From the NCBI RefSeq assembly GCF_004137795.1, contig NZ_NWTM01000001.1:1167229-1231228 (forward strand): a DNA stretch of 64,000 nt, in the 5' to 3' direction. Below, in pieces: positions 18,370 to 28,713 of this stretch (the first letter of the stretch is position 1; each line of letters opens with the position of its first letter). Source of the DNA: Pectobacterium zantedeschiae (GTDB taxonomy: Bacteria > Pseudomonadota > Gammaproteobacteria > Enterobacterales > Enterobacteriaceae). The notes beneath the pieces were generated by a model. The model was not told the DNA's origin and made no database searches. It saw only the letters and a program-made list of their open reading frames with translations. A program made the position numbers and the translations under genes.

Positions 18370-21045
18370 ATGGCCGTAACCAACGTTGCTGAACTTAACG
18401 CACTGGTCGAAAGAGTGAGAAAGGCACAGCAGGAATTTGCCACTTACAGTCAGGAACAAGTGGACAAGATCTTCCGTGCAGCCGCGCTCGCTGCATCAGA
18501 TGCCCGTATCCCGCTGGCAAAAATGGCGGTGACCGAATCCGGCATGGGGATCGTGGAAGATAAAGTCATCAAAAATCACTTCGCATCCGAATACATTTAT
18601 AACGCCTACCAGGATGAAAAAACCTGTGGCGTCCTCTCAACTGATGACACTTTTGGTACTATTACCATTGCAGAGCCTATTGGCCTGATTTGCGGTATTG
18701 TTCCCACCACCAACCCCACTTCTACTGCGATTTTTAAAGCGCTGATCAGTCTGAAGACGCGTAACGGGATTATCTTCTCTCCGCATCCGCGTGCAAAAAA
18801 TGCAACCAACAAAGCCGCAGATATTGTTCTGCAAGCGGCAATCGCCGCAGGTGCCCCGAAAGATATCATCGGCTGGATCGATCAGCCTTCCGTTGAGCTG
18901 TCCAACCAGCTTATGCACCATCCAGATATCAACCTGATTCTGGCTACCGGTGGCCCGGGTATGGTGAAAGCGGCATACAGCTCCGGTAAACCAGCAATCG
19001 GCGTAGGTGCAGGTAACACGCCTGTTGTCGTTGACGAAACCGCAGATATCAAACGTGCCGTTGCCTCTATTCTGATGTCGAAGACCTTCGATAACGGCGT
19101 AATTTGTGCGTCAGAACAGTCAGTTATCGTGGTAGACAGCGTCTATGATGCCGTGCGTGAGCGTTTTGCAACCCACGGCGGCTACATGCTGAAAGGTAAA
19201 GAGCTTCATGCCGTCCAGGGTATATTGCTGAAAAACGGTTCACTGAATGCCGACATTGTGGGCCAGCCAGCACCGAAGATCGCTGAAATGGCTGGCATCA
19301 CCGTTCCTGCCAACACCAAAGTGCTGATCGGTGAAGTCACCGAGGTCGATGAGTCCGAACCTTTTGCGCATGAAAAACTGTCTCCAACGCTGGCGATGTA
19401 CCGTGCGAAAGACTTCAACGACGCGGTCATTAAAGCGGAAAAACTGGTCGCAATGGGTGGCATCGGTCACACATCCTGTCTCTATACCGATCAGGACAAT
19501 CAGCCAGAGCGCGTGAATCATTTCGGTAATATGATGAAAACCGCGCGTATCCTGATTAACACACCCGCTTCTCAGGGGGGGATCGGCGATCTCTACAACT
19601 TCAAACTCGCTCCATCTCTGACACTGGGTTGTGGCTCCTGGGGCGGAAACTCCATCTCCGAAAACGTCGGTCCGAAACACTTGATCAATAAGAAAACGGT
19701 AGCCAAGCGAGCAGAGAATATGTTGTGGCATAAACTTCCCAAATCCATTTATTTCCGTCGTGGCTCACTGCCTATCGCACTGGAAGAGGTCGCATCTGAT
19801 GGTGCAAAACGTGCATTTATCGTCACTGACCGCTTCCTGTTCAATAACGGTTATGTTGACCAAGTGACTTCCGTACTGAAACAACACGGACTGGAAACCG
19901 AAGTTTTCTTTGAAGTTGAAGCTGACCCAACACTGAGCATCGTGCGTAAAGGCGCGGAGCAAATGCACTCCTTCAAACCTGATGTGATTATTGCACTGGG
20001 TGGCGGTTCTCCAATGGATGCGGCAAAAATCATGTGGGTAATGTATGAGCACCCTACAACGCATTTCGAAGAGCTGGCGCTGCGCTTTATGGATATCCGT
20101 AAACGTATCTACAAGTTCCCGAAAATGGGCGTCAAAGCCAAGATGGTGGCGATTACCACCACATCCGGTACCGGTTCTGAAGTCACGCCATTTGCCGTGG
20201 TGACCGACGACGCAACCGGACAGAAGTATCCGTTGGCGGACTATGCGCTGACCCCAGATATGGCGATTGTTGACGCCAATCTGGTGATGAATATGCCAAA
20301 ATCGCTGTGTGCATTTGGTGGGCTCGATGCCGTAACACATTCCTTGGAAGCCTATGTTTCCGTGCTGGCAAACGAATATTCAGACGGACAAGCGTTACAA
20401 GCGCTGAAACTTCTGAAGGAGAACCTGCCAGACAGCTATCGTGACGGTGCGAAAAACCCGGTTGCCCGCGAACGCGTGCATAACGCTGCGACAATTGCAG
20501 GTATCGCGTTTGCCAACGCCTTCCTCGGCGTGTGTCACTCAATGGCGCATAAACTGGGCTCTGAGTTCCATATTCCGCACGGTCTGGCTAACGCCCTGCT
20601 GATCTCTAACGTAATTCGCTATAACGCGAACGATAACCCGACCAAGCAGACGACGTTCAGCCAGTATGACCGTCCGCAGGCACGCCGTCGTTACGCAGAG
20701 ATAGCCGATCACCTGCGTCTAACTGCGCCTAGTGACCGTACGGCACAGAAAATAGAGAAGTTACTGAACTGGTTGGAAGAAATGAAGACCGAACTAGGGA
20801 TCCCAACGTCCATTCGTGAAGCAGGCGTCCAAGAAGCCGATTTCCTGGCCAAGGTCGATAAACTGTCAGAAGATGCATTCGACGATCAGTGTACTGGCGC
20901 TAACCCACGCTATCCGCTGATTTCCGAGCTAAAACAGATTCTGCTGGATACTTACTATGGTCGTAAGTTCTCTGAAGAAGTAAAAACGGAAGCCGTTGAA
21001 CCTGTAGCAAAAGCCGCCAAAACCGGCAAGAAAGCCGCACATTAA
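18370..21045 (+). CDS. adhE: Bifunctional acetaldehyde-CoA/alcohol dehydrogenase
   Basis: Reduces acetyl-CoA to acetaldehyde and then ethanol during fermentation, re-oxidising two NADH. The 891-residue protein has an N-terminal aldehyde dehydrogenase domain (about 1-440) with catalytic Cys in NGVICASEQS. After a linker comes an iron-type alcohol dehydrogenase domain (about 450-870) with ALGGGSPMDAAKIMW, the metal-binding HSLEAY and HSMAHKLG. Length matches the family; AdhE forms filamentous spirosomes in relatives. Starts MAVTNVAELNALVERVRKAQ behind a good RBS. Monocistronic, with a terminator following. Confidence 0.98.
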   Translation: MAVTNVAELNALVERVRKAQQEFATYSQEQVDKIFRAAALAASDARIPLAKMAVTESGMGIVEDKVIKNHFASEYIYNAYQDEKTCGVLSTDDTFGTITIAEPIGLICGIVPTTNPTSTAIFKALISLKTRNGIIFSPHPRAKNATNKAADIVLQAAIAAGAPKDIIGWIDQPSVELSNQLMHHPDINLILATGGPGMVKAAYSSGKPAIGVGAGNTPVVVDETADIKRAVASILMSKTFDNGVICASEQSVIVVDSVYDAVRERFATHGGYMLKGKELHAVQGILLKNGSLNADIVGQPAPKIAEMAGITVPANTKVLIGEVTEVDESEPFAHEKLSPTLAMYRAKDFNDAVIKAEKLVAMGGIGHTSCLYTDQDNQPERVNHFGNMMKTARILINTPASQGGIGDLYNFKLAPSLTLGCGSWGGNSISENVGPKHLINKKTVAKRAENMLWHKLPKSIYFRRGSLPIALEEVASDGAKRAFIVTDRFLFNNGYVDQVTSVLKQHGLETEVFFEVEADPTLSIVRKGAEQMHSFKPDVIIALGGGSPMDAAKIMWVMYEHPTTHFEELALRFMDIRKRIYKFPKMGVKAKMVAITTTSGTGSEVTPFAVVTDDATGQKYPLADYALTPDMAIVDANLVMNMPKSLCAFGGLDAVTHSLEAYVSVLANEYSDGQALQALKLLKENLPDSYRDGAKNPVARERVHNAATIAGIAFANAFLGVCHSMAHKLGSEFHIPHGLANALLISNVIRYNANDNPTKQTTFSQYDRPQARRRYAEIADHLRLTAPSDRTAQKIEKLLNWLEEMKTELGIPTSIREAGVQEADFLAKVDKLSEDAFDDQCTGANPRYPLISELKQILLDTYYGRKFSEEVKTEAVEPVAKAAKTGKKAAH

Positions 21046-21084
21046 CACGTCAACCGTTACTTGCCTTATAGGTTAGTTCACGAC

Positions 21085-21117
21085 AATGCCCAATCCTTTC
21101 AAGATTGGGCATTTTTA
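21085..21117 (+). terminator. adhE terminator
   Basis: An 11-bp stem AATGCCCAATC/GATTGGGCATT (21085-21095, 21103-21113) followed by TTT. Ends adhE, and possibly also read by the convergent tdk. Confidence 0.9.
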
Positions 21118-21180
21118 TTACACGCGCACAAATCAATGTACCGTTTATTAATCATCCCGCTAGCCGGATATTTAACCGTC

Positions 21181-21777
21181 TTACACACTTTCCTTACGGG
21201 TTAATCCCAGCGCAATTTTATAATGCTTACGACACACGGAAACATAACTCTCATTGCCACCAATAACGACCTGTTCCCCTTCATGGACGGCATTACCCTT
21301 CTCATCTAACCGCAATACGCAGTTGGCTTTACGACCGCAATGACAGACCGTTTTTAACTCAATTAACTTATCTGCCCACGCTAATAAATAGTGACTCCCG
21401 GAAAACAAATCGCCACGGAAATCAGTACGCAACCCGTAACACAATACCGGTATATCTAATTGGTCCACGACATCAGAAAGCTCGTTCACCTGCTCGCGGG
21501 TTAAAAATTGACATTCGTCAATTAATACACAATCTACGGGCTGAGCACGGTGCTCTTTCTCCAGCAGTTCAAATAAAGATGTCTGCGGATTAAACAATAA
21601 TGCCGGAGAAGAGAGGCCTATTCTTGAACTTACTATCCCCACACCATGCCGATTATCTATTTCTGCAGTGAACACCAGCGTGCGCATCCCACGTTCCTGG
21701 TAGTTATATGACGACTGCAATAGCGCCGTCGATTTTCCTGCATTCATTGCAGAATAATAAAAATAAAGTTGGGCCAC
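21181..21777 (-). CDS. tdk: Thymidine kinase
   Basis: Salvage enzyme phosphorylating thymidine (and deoxyuridine) with ATP. The 198-residue type II thymidine kinase has a P-loop near residues 9-17 (SAMNAGKST), the DECQFL motif, and a zinc site with [12 protein letters not shown] and the C-terminal CRKH. Ends GLTRKESV. Convergent with adhE and divergent from hns, as in E. coli. Confidence 0.96.
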   Translation of the reverse strand: MAQLYFYYSAMNAGKSTALLQSSYNYQERGMRTLVFTAEIDNRHGVGIVSSRIGLSSPALLFNPQTSLFELLEKEHRAQPVDCVLIDECQFLTREQVNELSDVVDQLDIPVLCYGLRTDFRGDLFSGSHYLLAWADKLIELKTVCHCGRKANCVLRLDEKGNAVHEGEQVVIGGNESYVSVCRKHYKIALGLTRKESV

Positions 21778-22171
21778 TCAGCTACTCCACACACAGGCTA
21801 TATGATCTTCGTGTCGTAAAAACTTATTGTAACAACTCGTCTTCACGCTGCGCAATGGGCTATTCCTCAACCACATCTTGCCCACACTGCCCCCACTAGT
21901 CGCTCATTATGATAAAAGATATAAACATTCCTTATAACAACGGCGCGGCATCAATAAGCCACTCACTATCCGTTTGAGGTAAAAAAACGGCATACCAAAT
22001 GTATTTTTTTGATAACAAGAAAGTATTTATATTTATGTAACATACGATGTGAGATCTGTTTTAAAAATGATGTTTTTTAACAAACTTACAAATTTGACTA
22101 TTGCAGAAAGGAAAATAGCACTCTATTATCACACTACACGCCACCAATAATATTAATTTGAGATTATCACA
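21778..22171. promoter_or_regulatory. AT-rich intergenic region upstream of hns
   Basis: A 394-bp region between tdk and hns with A/T tracts (for example TATTTTTTTGATAAC and AAAAATGATGTTTTTT). This composition is typical of curved DNA around hns, which autoregulates in E. coli. No gene is seen, and no specific promoter could be fixed. Confidence 0.4.
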
Positions 22172-22579
22172 ATGAGCGAAGCACTAAAGATTCTTAACAA
22201 CATCCGTACTCTGCGTGCCCAGGCAAGAGAATGCACCCTGGATACTTTAGAAGAAATGCTGGAAAAACTGGAAGTCGTGGTTAATGAACGCCGCGAAGAA
22301 GATAGCCAGGTTCAGGCTGAAGTTGAAGAACGTGCGCGTAAATTGCAACAATATCGCGATATGCTGATTGCCGATGGTATTGACCCTAACGAATTATTGC
22401 AATCTTTAGGTTCAGTGAAAGTTGCAGGCAAAAGCAAACGCGCAGCCCGCCCGGCAAAATATCAATACACTGACGAAAACGGCGAAGCTAAAACCTGGAC
22501 TGGCCAGGGTCGTACTCCGGCAGTAATCAAGAAAGCAATCGAAGAGCAAGGTAAATCTTTAGACGATTTCCTGCTGTAA
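22172..22579 (+). CDS. hns: Nucleoid-associated protein H-NS
   Basis: Global silencer that binds AT-rich, often horizontally acquired DNA. The 135 residues comprise an N-terminal coiled-coil oligomerisation domain (about 1-80, with [17 protein letters not shown]), a linker ([17 protein letters not shown]) and the C-terminal DNA-binding motif TWTGQGRTP near residues 109-117. Ends SLDDFLL. Length equals the usual 135-137. A strong terminator follows. Confidence 0.97.
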   Translation: MSEALKILNNIRTLRAQARECTLDTLEEMLEKLEVVVNERREEDSQVQAEVEERARKLQQYRDMLIADGIDPNELLQSLGSVKVAGKSKRAARPAKYQYTDENGEAKTWTGQGRTPAVIKKAIEEQGKSLDDFLL

Positions 22580-22602
22580 TTGTTTATAAGTCCTGAAGAC
22601 TA

Positions 22603-22634
22603 AAAAACCCCCGATAGCTATCGGGGGTTTTTCT
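22603..22634 (+). terminator. hns terminator
   Basis: A perfect inverted repeat centred on CCCCCGATAGCTATCGGGGG, with A run before and T run after. It can act in both directions. Confidence 0.93.
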
Positions 22635-22681
22635 TTATACGCATTTCGCAAAGAAAAAACAGATACGTCGCTGTTTTACGA

Positions 22682-22709
22682 TGCTCTCTGTTTTTGTAAA
22701 CAGAGAGCA
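22682..22709 (-). terminator. Hairpin downstream of galU
   Basis: A perfect 12-bp stem TGCTCTCTGTTT/AAACAGAGAGCA with loop TTGT, 14 bp beyond the galU stop. The following U-tract on the minus strand is weak. Confidence 0.65.
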
Positions 22710-22723
22710 ATTATTACATTTTG

Positions 22724-23635
22724 TTATTTTTCTTCTGCGTCAATCGTTTCTTCCAACCATTGCGCGAACTCTTCGCCTAAACCGTCATGACGCAAGCCAT
22801 ATTCCACGAATGCCTGCATATAACCTAATTTGTTACCACAGTCATGGCTCACACCTTTCAGGTGATACGCTTCTACCGTTTCTTTTTCCATCAGCATCGC
22901 GATAGCATCAGTTAACTGAATTTCATTACCCGCACCTGGTGGTGTTTTCTCCAACAGAGACCAAATATCAGCAGAGAGAACATAACGGCCAACGACAGCT
23001 AAATTAGATGGAGCTTCGGAAGCTTTAGGTTTCTCAACCACACCAACCATAGGTGCGCTATCCCCTGCTTTTAATTCCACGCCTTTGCAATCAACTACGC
23101 CGTAGCTACTTACATTTTCAACCGGTTCAACCATAATCTGGCTGTGGCCTGTAGTAGAAAAACGTTGCAGCATTTCGCTCAGGTTATCTTTCTTCAGATC
23201 GGATTCATATTCATCAATAATCACATCCGGCAAAATAACCGCGACGGGTTCATCCCCGACTAATGGATGCGCGCATAATACGGCATGACCCAGCCCTTTC
23301 GCTAATCCCTGACGAACTTGCATAATGGTGACGTGTTTAGGGCAGATGGATTGCACTTCTTCCAACAACTGGCGTTTAACACGCTTTTCCAGTATGGCTT
23401 CCAGTTCAAAACTGGTATCGAAATGGTTTTCGATGGAATTCTTAGAAGAGTGCGTAACCAGAATGATTTCATTAATCCCTGCGGCGATACACTCATTAAC
23501 GACATATTGGATCAGCGGTTTATCTACCAAGGGCAGCATTTCTTTAGGAATGGCTTTGGTGGCAGGCAACATACGCGTACCTAATCCCGCAACCGGTATG
23601 ACCGCTTTTTTTACTTTTTTATTCACAATAGACAT
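22724..23635 (-). CDS. galU: UTP-glucose-1-phosphate uridylyltransferase
   Basis: Makes UDP-glucose from UTP and glucose-1-phosphate, a precursor of LPS core, trehalose and other envelope sugars. The 303 residues show the nucleotidyltransferase motif [25 protein letters not shown] (residues 16-40), [10 protein letters not shown] with the metal-binding Asp, and [22 protein letters not shown]. Length matches E. coli GalU (302). Convergent with hns; rssB lies upstream on the same strand after 205 bp. Confidence 0.97.
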   Translation of the reverse strand: MSIVNKKVKKAVIPVAGLGTRMLPATKAIPKEMLPLVDKPLIQYVVNECIAAGINEIILVTHSSKNSIENHFDTSFELEAILEKRVKRQLLEEVQSICPKHVTIMQVRQGLAKGLGHAVLCAHPLVGDEPVAVILPDVIIDEYESDLKKDNLSEMLQRFSTTGHSQIMVEPVENVSSYGVVDCKGVELKAGDSAPMVGVVEKPKASEAPSNLAVVGRYVLSADIWSLLEKTPPGAGNEIQLTDAIAMLMEKETVEAYHLKGVSHDCGNKLGYMQAFVEYGLRHDGLGEEFAQWLEETIDAEEK

Positions 23636-23840
23636 AAACAGCCTCTTATATACCGTTCAAATAATGAACTTTATTTATCTAATCAAGATAACCGAAAGAG
23701 TATAACTACTTTAACAAGGGCGCGCTTGTCCCAACGTTAGCGTCCAATAAAAATAAGATAACTCCCTACATCGTGGGAAATAAAAATAGTGCCGAAAGAG
23801 AGATATTACCCGAACCCCGCCCCCGATTTGTTCTATCAGA

Positions 23841-24857
23841 CTATTCTGTAGACAACATGAGTCGTAAACGACCGCCACCACCCCATATCTGACACTGCCA
23901 TGCTTCGCACTGATAATTTAGCTGGTTGAGGTAAGCACCTTCAAGCGTTCCTAACGGAACACCGCTATTCAGTGCTATCTGCTGTTCATTAACATTCAGC
24001 GTCGCATTTAGGCCAGCAGAGATCAGTATCAACTGTTTTAACTGCCGGTGGTAATACCCAACAAGCAAAGGAAAACGACCGTTCAGGCTCGCCTGTCGTA
24101 GCAACTGGTTTACCTGCTTTAATAAAGTCGGCAAATACGGTAAACGATGTTGCTGATCGGCCAAATGTTCCTGAAGCAGTCCATTGAACAACGTTCGAAG
24201 CAGTAAGGCGGCAAGCGTCCCATTATTATTGACACCCTGAGTGACATCAAGGCAATAGAATGCAAGTTCTGTCTCCGAAAGCGCGGCAATATCCAACACG
24301 AGCCCCAGTTGTTCCGCTGTCGTCAACTGACGGTAGTTAACACGACAGTTAGCTAGCGTTTGCTGAACGGGCGGCTGTAACTGAGCAAGCAGTTTAGCGA
24401 CGGCTTCTGGCGATTGATTAAGTGAGTCCATATCCTGCATCAGTTGATCCATCTCGTTCAGCTGTGAGGTGAACATGTCAGGATAGAGGCAGGACATCAC
24501 GGCCTCACGCAAACGCGTGTAATCACGAATCGGTTTTAGCAACACATCCTGAACACCAAGACGCAAGACTTTGGCGATGTCTGCCATCTGGCTGGTTGCA
24601 GAAATGACCAGTATTGGTGTGTCGTTATCCTTCAAGCGCAGATGTTCAAGAAATTCAATGCCTCCCATTGTTGGCATCTTTAGATCGCAAATCATTAAAT
24701 CGGGTTGGTAATGCTCAAGAATACTCAGTGCATCTAATCCATTAACCGCCTCCTGAACTAAAGCGCCAAGAGAAGTCAGATAACCAGCGAGCACAGATCG
24801 AAAAACGGCCTCGTCATCAATGACTAAAATATGCTTACCCGCTAGTGGTTGTTCCAT
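23841..24857 (-). CDS. rssB: Response regulator RssB, sigma-S degradation adaptor
   Basis: Delivers the stationary-phase sigma factor RpoS to ClpXP for proteolysis. The 338 residues contain a receiver domain (about 8-125) with DDE acidic residues and phospho-acceptor Asp58 in MICDLKMPTMGG, the same number as in E. coli. The C-terminal domain is a degenerate PP2C-like phosphatase fold (no catalytic metal motif seen), ending with GGGGRLRLML. It lies just downstream of rssA, a 135-bp gap away. Confidence 0.93.
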   Translation of the reverse strand: MEQPLAGKHILVIDDEAVFRSVLAGYLTSLGALVQEAVNGLDALSILEHYQPDLMICDLKMPTMGGIEFLEHLRLKDNDTPILVISATSQMADIAKVLRLGVQDVLLKPIRDYTRLREAVMSCLYPDMFTSQLNEMDQLMQDMDSLNQSPEAVAKLLAQLQPPVQQTLANCRVNYRQLTTAEQLGLVLDIAALSETELAFYCLDVTQGVNNNGTLAALLLRTLFNGLLQEHLADQQHRLPYLPTLLKQVNQLLRQASLNGRFPLLVGYYHRQLKQLILISAGLNATLNVNEQQIALNSGVPLGTLEGAYLNQLNYQCEAWQCQIWGGGGRLRLMLSTE

Positions 24858-24992
24858 CAGTACCCCTTACTTCAAACACCGAATAATCACATCTGCTTTA
24901 ACGTCAATGCGCCAGATAGACGGCACACCCTGTATTCTTACCTACATTTTTCTTAACTACATGTGTTCTAAACTACATGTGTACGCTCTTCA

Positions 24993-25898
24993 CTATGCTT
25001 CTTTCGCTAGTGGCAACAGTTCATCACGCATCTTGTCCACCGCCTTATAGCCCGCATCTATCGCCTCCTGAGCACGATGAAAATCTAACGTAGCAATTTG
25101 GGGACAATGCGGTTGCAACAGCACGTCAGGAGGATCACCCGCCATCCGCGTCATCTTCAACCGATTCTCCAGAATCTGTATCGATGTGCTCATTATCTCC
25201 ATCGCCGTTGGCGAACTTTCTGTTTGCTGACGGCGACCTCGCAGCAAACGTTCCCGAATCCGGCTACGCCAATCTTGTGGAATATTCCCCGTATCAATGT
25301 CCGATGCCGTAGGCTTAATCGACAGCAAGTCCTGATGATTAAGGCTCGCGTCGTGCTGGAGATCAACCGCAATCACGATGTCAGCACCCATTGCTCGCGC
25401 CAGAGAAACGGGAACAGGGTTAACCACCGCACCATCCACCAGCCAGTAATCATTAAATCTAACGGGGGATAGCAGGCCTGGCATGCTGCAAGAAGCCCGC
25501 ATAGCCTGGTGTAAATCGCCTTCTGTCAGCCAGAGCTCGCGCCCTGTACTAAGGTTCGTCGTCACCACGCCATATTTGATATCACAGTCTTCGATCTGTG
25601 TTGTATGTAACAAATGCTTCACACTGTTAAAGACGCGATCGCCACGTAACAAACTACCGCGCTGCCAGGAGAGATCCATCAGGCGAATAACATCCCAGTA
25701 GCCGAAGCTTCTTACCCAGCGATCCATTGAGGATAAATTGTTTGTGGCATACGCCGCACCAACCAAGGCTCCGATAGAACAGCCCGCGACGATATCAACG
25801 GCTATCCCCATTTCTGTTAACGCATTAAATACACCAATATGCGCCCATCCTTTCGCGGCCCCGGACCCCAAGGCTACTCCAATCTTTTTCCGTTGCAT
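24993..25898 (-). CDS. rssA: Patatin-like phospholipase family protein RssA
   Basis: Predicted cytoplasmic patatin-type acyl hydrolase, 301 residues; physiological substrate unknown. It shows the oxyanion motif GSGAAKGWAHIG (about 11-22), the nucleophile elbow GCSIG with Ser41, and the catalytic Asp in DGAVVNPVP. ATG at 25898 is preferred over one 33 bp upstream, because GGTGG lies 8 bp before it and the N-terminus MQRKKIGVALGSG aligns with E. coli RssA. Partner of rssB in an rssAB arrangement. Confidence 0.92.
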   Translation of the reverse strand: MQRKKIGVALGSGAAKGWAHIGVFNALTEMGIAVDIVAGCSIGALVGAAYATNNLSSMDRWVRSFGYWDVIRLMDLSWQRGSLLRGDRVFNSVKHLLHTTQIEDCDIKYGVVTTNLSTGRELWLTEGDLHQAMRASCSMPGLLSPVRFNDYWLVDGAVVNPVPVSLARAMGADIVIAVDLQHDASLNHQDLLSIKPTASDIDTGNIPQDWRSRIRERLLRGRRQQTESSPTAMEIMSTSIQILENRLKMTRMAGDPPDVLLQPHCPQIATLDFHRAQEAIDAGYKAVDKMRDELLPLAKEA

Positions 25899-26030
25899 GA
25901 TTGATCCACCCGTCTTCATTTTAGCGCACATTGCTACACGTAGAGTTTCTTAGGTAACATATCGGCATCCTGCATAGGGATCTGTTTATTATCTATCAGT
26001 TTTTATCTTAAATTTTCTTCAGGAGACGTT

Positions 26031-26498
26031 GTGTCAGAATCTTGCCCCTGTTGCAGTGGATTGCAGTATAACGCATGCTGCCAGCCCTACCTCACGCATG
26101 CCGCCACAGCGGCCGAGCCCGCAATCTTAATGAGATCGCGCTATACCGCCTACGTCAAGCACGATGTCGATTACCTTATCGCTACCTGGCATCCCGATCT
26201 CCACCCCGAGAAATGGCGAGAGTCACTCACTGAAAGCTGCGAGAATTCACAGTGGCTTGGTCTCACTATACTGGCAACGTCTCCAGGAAAAACGCCCGAT
26301 GAAGGCTATGTGGAATTTGCCGCGCGTTATATATCGGAAACCGACAAGCAGCGCACAGAAGTAATGCGAGAACGCTCACGCTTCCTTCGCCAGCATAATC
26401 GCTGGTACTATATAGACGGCGTTCATTTGCAGACAGGCAGAAATGAACCTTGCCCGTGTGGTTCCGGTAAAAAATACAAAAAGTGTTGCGGACAATAG
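26031..26498 (+). CDS. ychJ: YchJ, SEC-C motif protein
   Basis: A 155-residue UPF0225 protein of unknown function. It has a zinc-binding SEC-C motif at each end, [17 protein letters not shown] at residues 4-20 and [13 protein letters not shown] near the C-terminus, around an NTF2-like core ([19 protein letters not shown]). GTG start at 26031 with AGGAG 6 bp upstream. Divergent from rssA and followed by purU, as in E. coli. Confidence 0.93.
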   Translation: MSESCPCCSGLQYNACCQPYLTHAATAAEPAILMRSRYTAYVKHDVDYLIATWHPDLHPEKWRESLTESCENSQWLGLTILATSPGKTPDEGYVEFAARYISETDKQRTEVMRERSRFLRQHNRWYYIDGVHLQTGRNEPCPCGSGKKYKKCCGQ

Positions 26499-26581
26499 AA
26501 CACAGGCAGTCGCCCACGCGGCCTTATTGCTGCGTTACCATAAGATCGTTATTTTAGTTTTTGGACAGGATCCACACGCTC

Positions 26582-27430
26582 ATGCAATCCCAAAATATAC
26601 AAAGAAAAGTATTACGAACCATTTGTCCCGACGCAAAAGGGCTCATCGCGAAAATTACGAATATTTGTTATAAGCACGAACTGAACATCGTGCAGAACAA
26701 TGAGTTTGTCGATCATCGCACTGGACGCTTTTTCATGCGGACCGAGTTGGAAGGGATTTTCAACGACACCACGCTATTAGCCGATTTAGATGGTGCACTT
26801 CCCGAAGGATCTTCTCGCGAATTAACCGCGGCAGGCCGTCGTCGTATCGTCGTTTTGGTGACAAAAGAAGCTCACTGCCTGGGCGATTTGTTGATGAAAA
26901 GCGCGTATGGCGGTCTGGATGTTGAAATCTCTGCCGTCATCGGCAACCACGATACGTTACAGACGTTGGTCGAGCGGTTTGATATTCCTTTCCATTTGGT
27001 CAGCCACGAAGGACTGACTCGCGAAGAACACGACCAACAGATGATCGCGCAGATCGATCAATACAAACCCGATTACGTCGTGCTGGCAAAATACATGCGA
27101 GTACTGACACCGGCGTTTGTTCAGCACTATCCAAACCAGGTGATCAACATCCACCATTCGTTCTTACCCGCCTTTATCGGTGCCCGACCGTATCATCAGG
27201 CATACGAACGCGGCGTGAAAATCATTGGCGCGACAGCTCACTACGTCAACGATAATCTGGATGAAGGCCCGATCATCATGCAGGACGTCATTCACGTCGA
27301 CCATACGTACACGGGTGATGACATGATGCGTGCGGGCCGCGACGTTGAGAAGAATGTTCTGAGTCGTGCGCTTTACCGCGTGCTGGCGCAGCGTGTTTTT
27401 GTCTACGGTAACCGCACCATTATTCTGTAA
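26582..27430 (+). CDS. purU: Formyltetrahydrofolate deformylase
   Basis: Hydrolyses 10-formyl-THF to THF and formate, supplying formate for PurT and balancing one-carbon pools; in E. coli it is controlled by glycine and methionine. The 282 residues have an N-terminal ACT domain (about 8-85) and a formyltransferase domain with INIHHSFLPAF and HYVNDNLDEGPII carrying catalytic His and Asp. ATG at 26582 is preferred to a TTG seven codons upstream. The gene is followed by tRNA-Tyr and, 630 bp on, by a glycine riboswitch-controlled gene. Confidence 0.95.
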   Translation: MQSQNIQRKVLRTICPDAKGLIAKITNICYKHELNIVQNNEFVDHRTGRFFMRTELEGIFNDTTLLADLDGALPEGSSRELTAAGRRRIVVLVTKEAHCLGDLLMKSAYGGLDVEISAVIGNHDTLQTLVERFDIPFHLVSHEGLTREEHDQQMIAQIDQYKPDYVVLAKYMRVLTPAFVQHYPNQVINIHHSFLPAFIGARPYHQAYERGVKIIGATAHYVNDNLDEGPIIMQDVIHVDHTYTGDDMMRAGRDVEKNVLSRALYRVLAQRVFVYGNRTIIL

Positions 27431-27515
27431 TTGGTTGATCGGACACCTTTTTGTATAAGGATGCGCCGAACGGAATAAAAAAACGACAGACGCATTTATT
27501 TTTGATATATACCGC

Positions 27516-27543
27516 TTTACAGGGGCGTGGCATTTGATATGAT
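27516..27543 (+). promoter_or_regulatory. Promoter of tRNA-Tyr
   Basis: -35 TTTACA (27516-27521) and -10 TATGAT (27538-27543), 16-bp spacing, followed by a GC-rich discriminator GCGCCCCGC typical of stringently controlled stable-RNA promoters. Confidence 0.75.
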
Positions 27544-27584
27544 GCGCCCCGCTTGAAGCGAAAGCGTCTTGCAGCAAGGCCAGT

Positions 27585-27652
<68 letters not shown>

Positions 27653-27669
<17 letters not shown>

Positions 27670-28015
27670 TTTCAAAGCAGCACCTCTGAATTACATTCCA
27701 ACACTAAAGCATCAGATTCCCAGCAGGGGAAGGTGAGAACCTTCGACTAAGGTTCGACAAAACCGATACGGTTTTGAGCAACGCGCAGCGTTGACCCGCA
27801 GGGTGAGGTGCGAAGCGCCGAATTATCCTTCCCCCACCACCATTTCAAAGCAGCACTTCTGAATTATATTCCAACACTAAAGCATTAGATTCCCATAAGG
27901 GGAAGGTGAGAACCTTTGACCAAGGTTCGACAAAACCGATACGGTTTTGAGCAACGCGCAGCGTTGACCCGCAGGGTGAGGTGCGAAGCGCCGAATTATC
28001 CTTCCCCCACCGCCA
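27653..28015 (+). repeat. Two tandem 173-bp rtT-like repeats plus a partial third
   Basis: Units 27653-27825 and 27826-27998, with a truncated third start at 27999-28015. Each begins with the 3' end of tRNA-Tyr (TCCTTCCCCCACCACCA; the last copy reads CCGCCA). The unit continues TTTCAAAGCAGCAC and ends in a segment with inverted repeats AAAACCGATACGGTTTT and AACGCGCAGCGTT. This parallels the E. coli tyrT locus, where 178-bp rtT repeats also carry the tRNA 3' end. The two full units differ at only a few positions. No protein-coding reading is convincing. Confidence 0.9.
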
Positions 28016-28061
28016 CTTGCACCAATAATCAGCACAATAGTATGCAATGGGGGAAATAATC

Positions 28062-28688
28062 TTACGCCTTCCCTTTCCAGCGGCCTGGGACATAAGAGAA
28101 GACGGGTAGCTGCCATGACCAGCGGATTGCTGCCAATCGCACAGCCAGACCGATAGAGAATGACGCCAGCAGGTTAATATCATGATTGATATTAAGCGAC
28201 TTCAGACCCAGATATAAAAGTGCGACTAAAAGTGAGACACTGGCATACAGCTCTTTCTTCAACACCATTGGCGTACGGTTACAGAAAATATCACGCAATA
28301 TGCCGCCGAAAATCCCGGTCACAATACCCGCCATGACCACTACAGTCGTCGAATAATTCAGCTTCAGCGCCACATTACAGCCAATAATGGTAAAAGCAAT
28401 GAGCCCCATCGCATCCAGCACCAGGAAGAGGCGATGTAAATGGTGCATAAAGCGCGCAATGATAATCGTGAAAAGACCCGCACCAATGGTGAGGTAGATA
28501 TAGCCGGGATGCTGCGTCCAGCCGATGGGGTAATTACCGAGGAGAATATCGCGAACGGTGCCACCGCCAAGCGCGGTAATGAAGGCAATCATGCCTACGC
28601 CAAAAATATCCATATTGCGACGTCCGGCGGCCAGCGCCCCGGACATCCCTTCTGCCGTAATCGCGATCAGATAGATGTAAGTCAGCAC
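28062..28688 (-). CDS. TRIC-type membrane channel family protein (YicG/UPF0126)
   Basis: Inner-membrane protein of 208 residues with the duplicated UPF0126 fold. It has seven hydrophobic segments, including the motif ALGGGTVRDILLG in the first half and IFGGILRDIF in the second, which are the paired Gly-rich helices of TRIC channels. Homologues are cation channels; in glycine-controlled cases a role in glycine or ion handling is suspected (inference). GTG at 28688 with AGGA 7 bp upstream is chosen. The longer open frame to 28805 would translate the glycine riboswitch and is rejected. Confidence 0.9.
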   Translation of the reverse strand: MLTYIYLIAITAEGMSGALAAGRRNMDIFGVGMIAFITALGGGTVRDILLGNYPIGWTQHPGYIYLTIGAGLFTIIIARFMHHLHRLFLVLDAMGLIAFTIIGCNVALKLNYSTTVVVMAGIVTGIFGGILRDIFCNRTPMVLKKELYASVSLLVALLYLGLKSLNINHDINLLASFSIGLAVRLAAIRWSWQLPVFSYVPGRWKGKA

Positions 28689-28713
28689 ACAAGTTATCCT
28701 GTGAAATGTGCCA

